From: Deltaproteobacteria bacterium
Lineage (GTDB): Bacteria; Bdellovibrionota_C; UBA2361; OMII01
Length of the DNA stretch: 5,244 nucleotides
Assembly: GCA_023262305.1 (NCBI GenBank)
Contig: JALRCK010000193.1
Location: forward strand, 1-5,244
Direction: 5' to 3'
In this document: in pieces, positions 5,119-5,244 of the stretch
Layout: the number at the start of each line of letters is the position of its first letter
Position numbering within the stretch: the stretch's first letter is position 1
The notes under the pieces: model-generated
Databases searched by the model: none
What the model was told of the DNA's origin: nothing
What the model saw: only the letters and a program-made list of their open reading frames with translations
Made by a program: the position numbers and the translations under genes

Positions 5119-5244
5119 CTCCCGAATCACTCCGATAAGCCTGCCCTGAATCGTCACCTTATCTACGGTTATCGGTTGCATAGTTGGGTTTGCTGGGATC
5201 AGCATGACCGAACCGTTCTTTAATCGGCGATACCTCTTTAAAGT
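5110..5244 (-). CDS. lexA: LexA repressor, C-terminal part (starts beyond the window)
   Basis: These are the last 44 residues of LexA, the SOS repressor that cleaves itself when bound to RecA filaments. The fragment begins TLKRYRRLKNGSVMLIPANP, where Lys 3 aligns with the catalytic lysine of the Ser-Lys dyad (E. coli LexA VKRLKKQGN). It continues MQPITVD and ends in IQGRLIGVIREL, the family's closing strand. The serine and the DNA-binding domain lie outside the window. The TAA is at 5112-5110. The gene is 148 bases upstream of recA on the same strand, a common pairing. Related S24 peptidases such as UmuD share this end, but the neighbouring recA and the C-terminal pattern favour LexA. Confidence 0.9.
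   Translation of the reverse strand, partial: TLKRYRRLKNGSVMLIPANPTMQPITVDKVTIQGRLIGVIRELH

Noticed and set aside
1..5244. Mobile element, CRISPR array, tRNA or rRNA
   Set aside because: No transposase or integrase motif, no regularly spaced repeats and no tRNA or rRNA pattern were seen on either strand.

Overview
This window looks like an ordinary chromosomal segment of a Gram-negative bacterium with mid-range GC. It carries a two-subunit-type pyruvate dehydrogenase E1 alpha, an adjacent lexA-recA pair, and a nuclease with a Sec-type signal peptide. The RecA sequence (for example [10 protein letters not shown] in the L2 region) is proteobacterial in style, and a delta- or alpha-like lineage is possible. 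I cannot fix the taxon from the sequence alone.

Layout, left to right. The left edge holds the first 104 codons of an E1 alpha gene on the minus strand. Bases 313-905 are a divergent intergenic region with no convincing gene, but with several GC-rich stem-loops and a duplicated 12-mer. Next come two overlapping plus-strand genes: a RuvC-like RNase H-fold nuclease (906-1541) and an exported endonuclease/exonuclease/phosphatase-family protein (1529-2737). The second gene meets a minus-strand metallo-beta-lactamase-fold gene (2727-3635) tail to tail, with an 11-base overlap. Upstream of that gene lie a large inverted repeat and the clear intrinsic terminator of recA (3801-3832). recA (minus) starts at 4960. 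The last gene, at the right edge, is the 3' end of lexA (minus), 148 bases upstream of recA.

How the genes relate. lexA and recA form the core SOS regulatory pair, and their spacer carries a 10-base tandem direct repeat in the likely recA promoter, a candidate non-canonical LexA operator. The RuvC-like and EEP genes overlap and are probably co-transcribed; one predicted nuclease is cytoplasmic and the other exported. No functional link between the MBL-fold protein and its neighbours is evident.

The most notable anomaly is at the recA 3' end. The open frame stops at 3917 after an unlikely eight-residue tail, while a one-base frame change at an AAA run opens a plausible RecA C-terminus ending at 3864, much closer to the terminator. 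This is either a real mutation or a homopolymer sequencing error. I did not find a wholly new defence or mobile system. The items most worth a second look are the RuvC-like/EEP pair, the degenerate metal site of the MBL-fold protein, and the unusual SOS operator candidate.
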